Positions 18,462 to 18,507 of a stretch of DNA of 18,507 bases are shown here, piece after piece. The translations under genes were made by a program, and so were the position numbers. Positions within the stretch are counted from its first letter, which is position 1. Each line of letters begins with the position of its first letter. The stretch comes from Emmonsiellopsis sp. PD_33 (lineage: Eukaryota; Ascomycota; Eurotiomycetes; Onygenales; Ajellomycetaceae), in NCBI GenBank assembly GCA_032988165.1, contig JANTQF010000515.1, positions 1 through 18,507 of the forward strand, given 5' to 3'. The notes under the pieces were generated by a model that saw only the letters and a list, made by a program, of their open reading frames with translations, was not told where the DNA came from and made no database searches.

Positions 18462-18507
18462 GAGATCGTGTAGTTGGACACCCTCTCCACGTAATGGGAC
18501 ACCCCCT

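Noticed and set aside
1..18507. CRISPR array, prophage or bacterial operon
   Set aside because: No regularly spaced repeats, and all recognisable host genes are eukaryotic, most of them split by introns.

Overview
The window looks like chromosomal DNA of a filamentous ascomycete (Pezizomycotina; Eurotiomycetes is my best guess, not proven). The reasons are short spliceosomal introns (52-174 bp, one of 335 bp) with GTANGT-type donors and CTAAC/CTGAC branch sites, a Zn2Cys6 regulator, an ATG27 gene of Eurotiomycete type, and gene spacing of 0.5-3 kb. No bacterial, viral or secondary-metabolite backbone gene was seen.

Layout, left to right. (1) 1-779 (-): N-terminal part of the disaggregase Hsp104/ClpB, cut by the window edge, with a probable 5'-leader intron (792-950), a TATA box and a step-type heat shock element upstream. 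(2) 1398-2300 (-): a secreted protein with two cupredoxin domains, both with a complete copper ligand set. (3) About 2.5-5.4 kb: gene-poor DNA with a near-perfect palindrome and one stretch open on both strands. (4) 5541-7130 (+): a four-exon sulfotransferase-fold protein. (5) 7830-9297: a structurally complete Tc1-type DNA transposon with 58-bp terminal inverted repeats, a TA target duplication and an intact intron-containing DD34E transposase on the minus strand. It sits between two convergent genes. (6) 10143-11250 (-): ATG27, and (7) 12129-12933 (+): prefoldin subunit 4, a divergent pair sharing an 878-bp promoter region with CRE-like and E-box sites. (8) 13925-16581 (-): an 818-residue Zn2Cys6 transcription factor. 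(9) 16.6-18.5 kb: GC-rich DNA without a recognisable gene, ending in a TATA box that may belong to a gene to the right.

The host genes do not form a pathway cluster. Hsp104, prefoldin and Atg27 all serve protein quality control or autophagy, but that is probably chance adjacency. I found no clearly new biological system. The best leads are the intact, possibly active Tc1 element, a probable GC-AG intron in the prefoldin gene whose donor lies inside a perfect 14-bp palindrome, the hsp104 promoter architecture, and the unusual splice donors in the sulfotransferase-like and regulator genes. All exon models come from reading splice signals and protein-family continuity by eye; none was checked against transcripts or databases.
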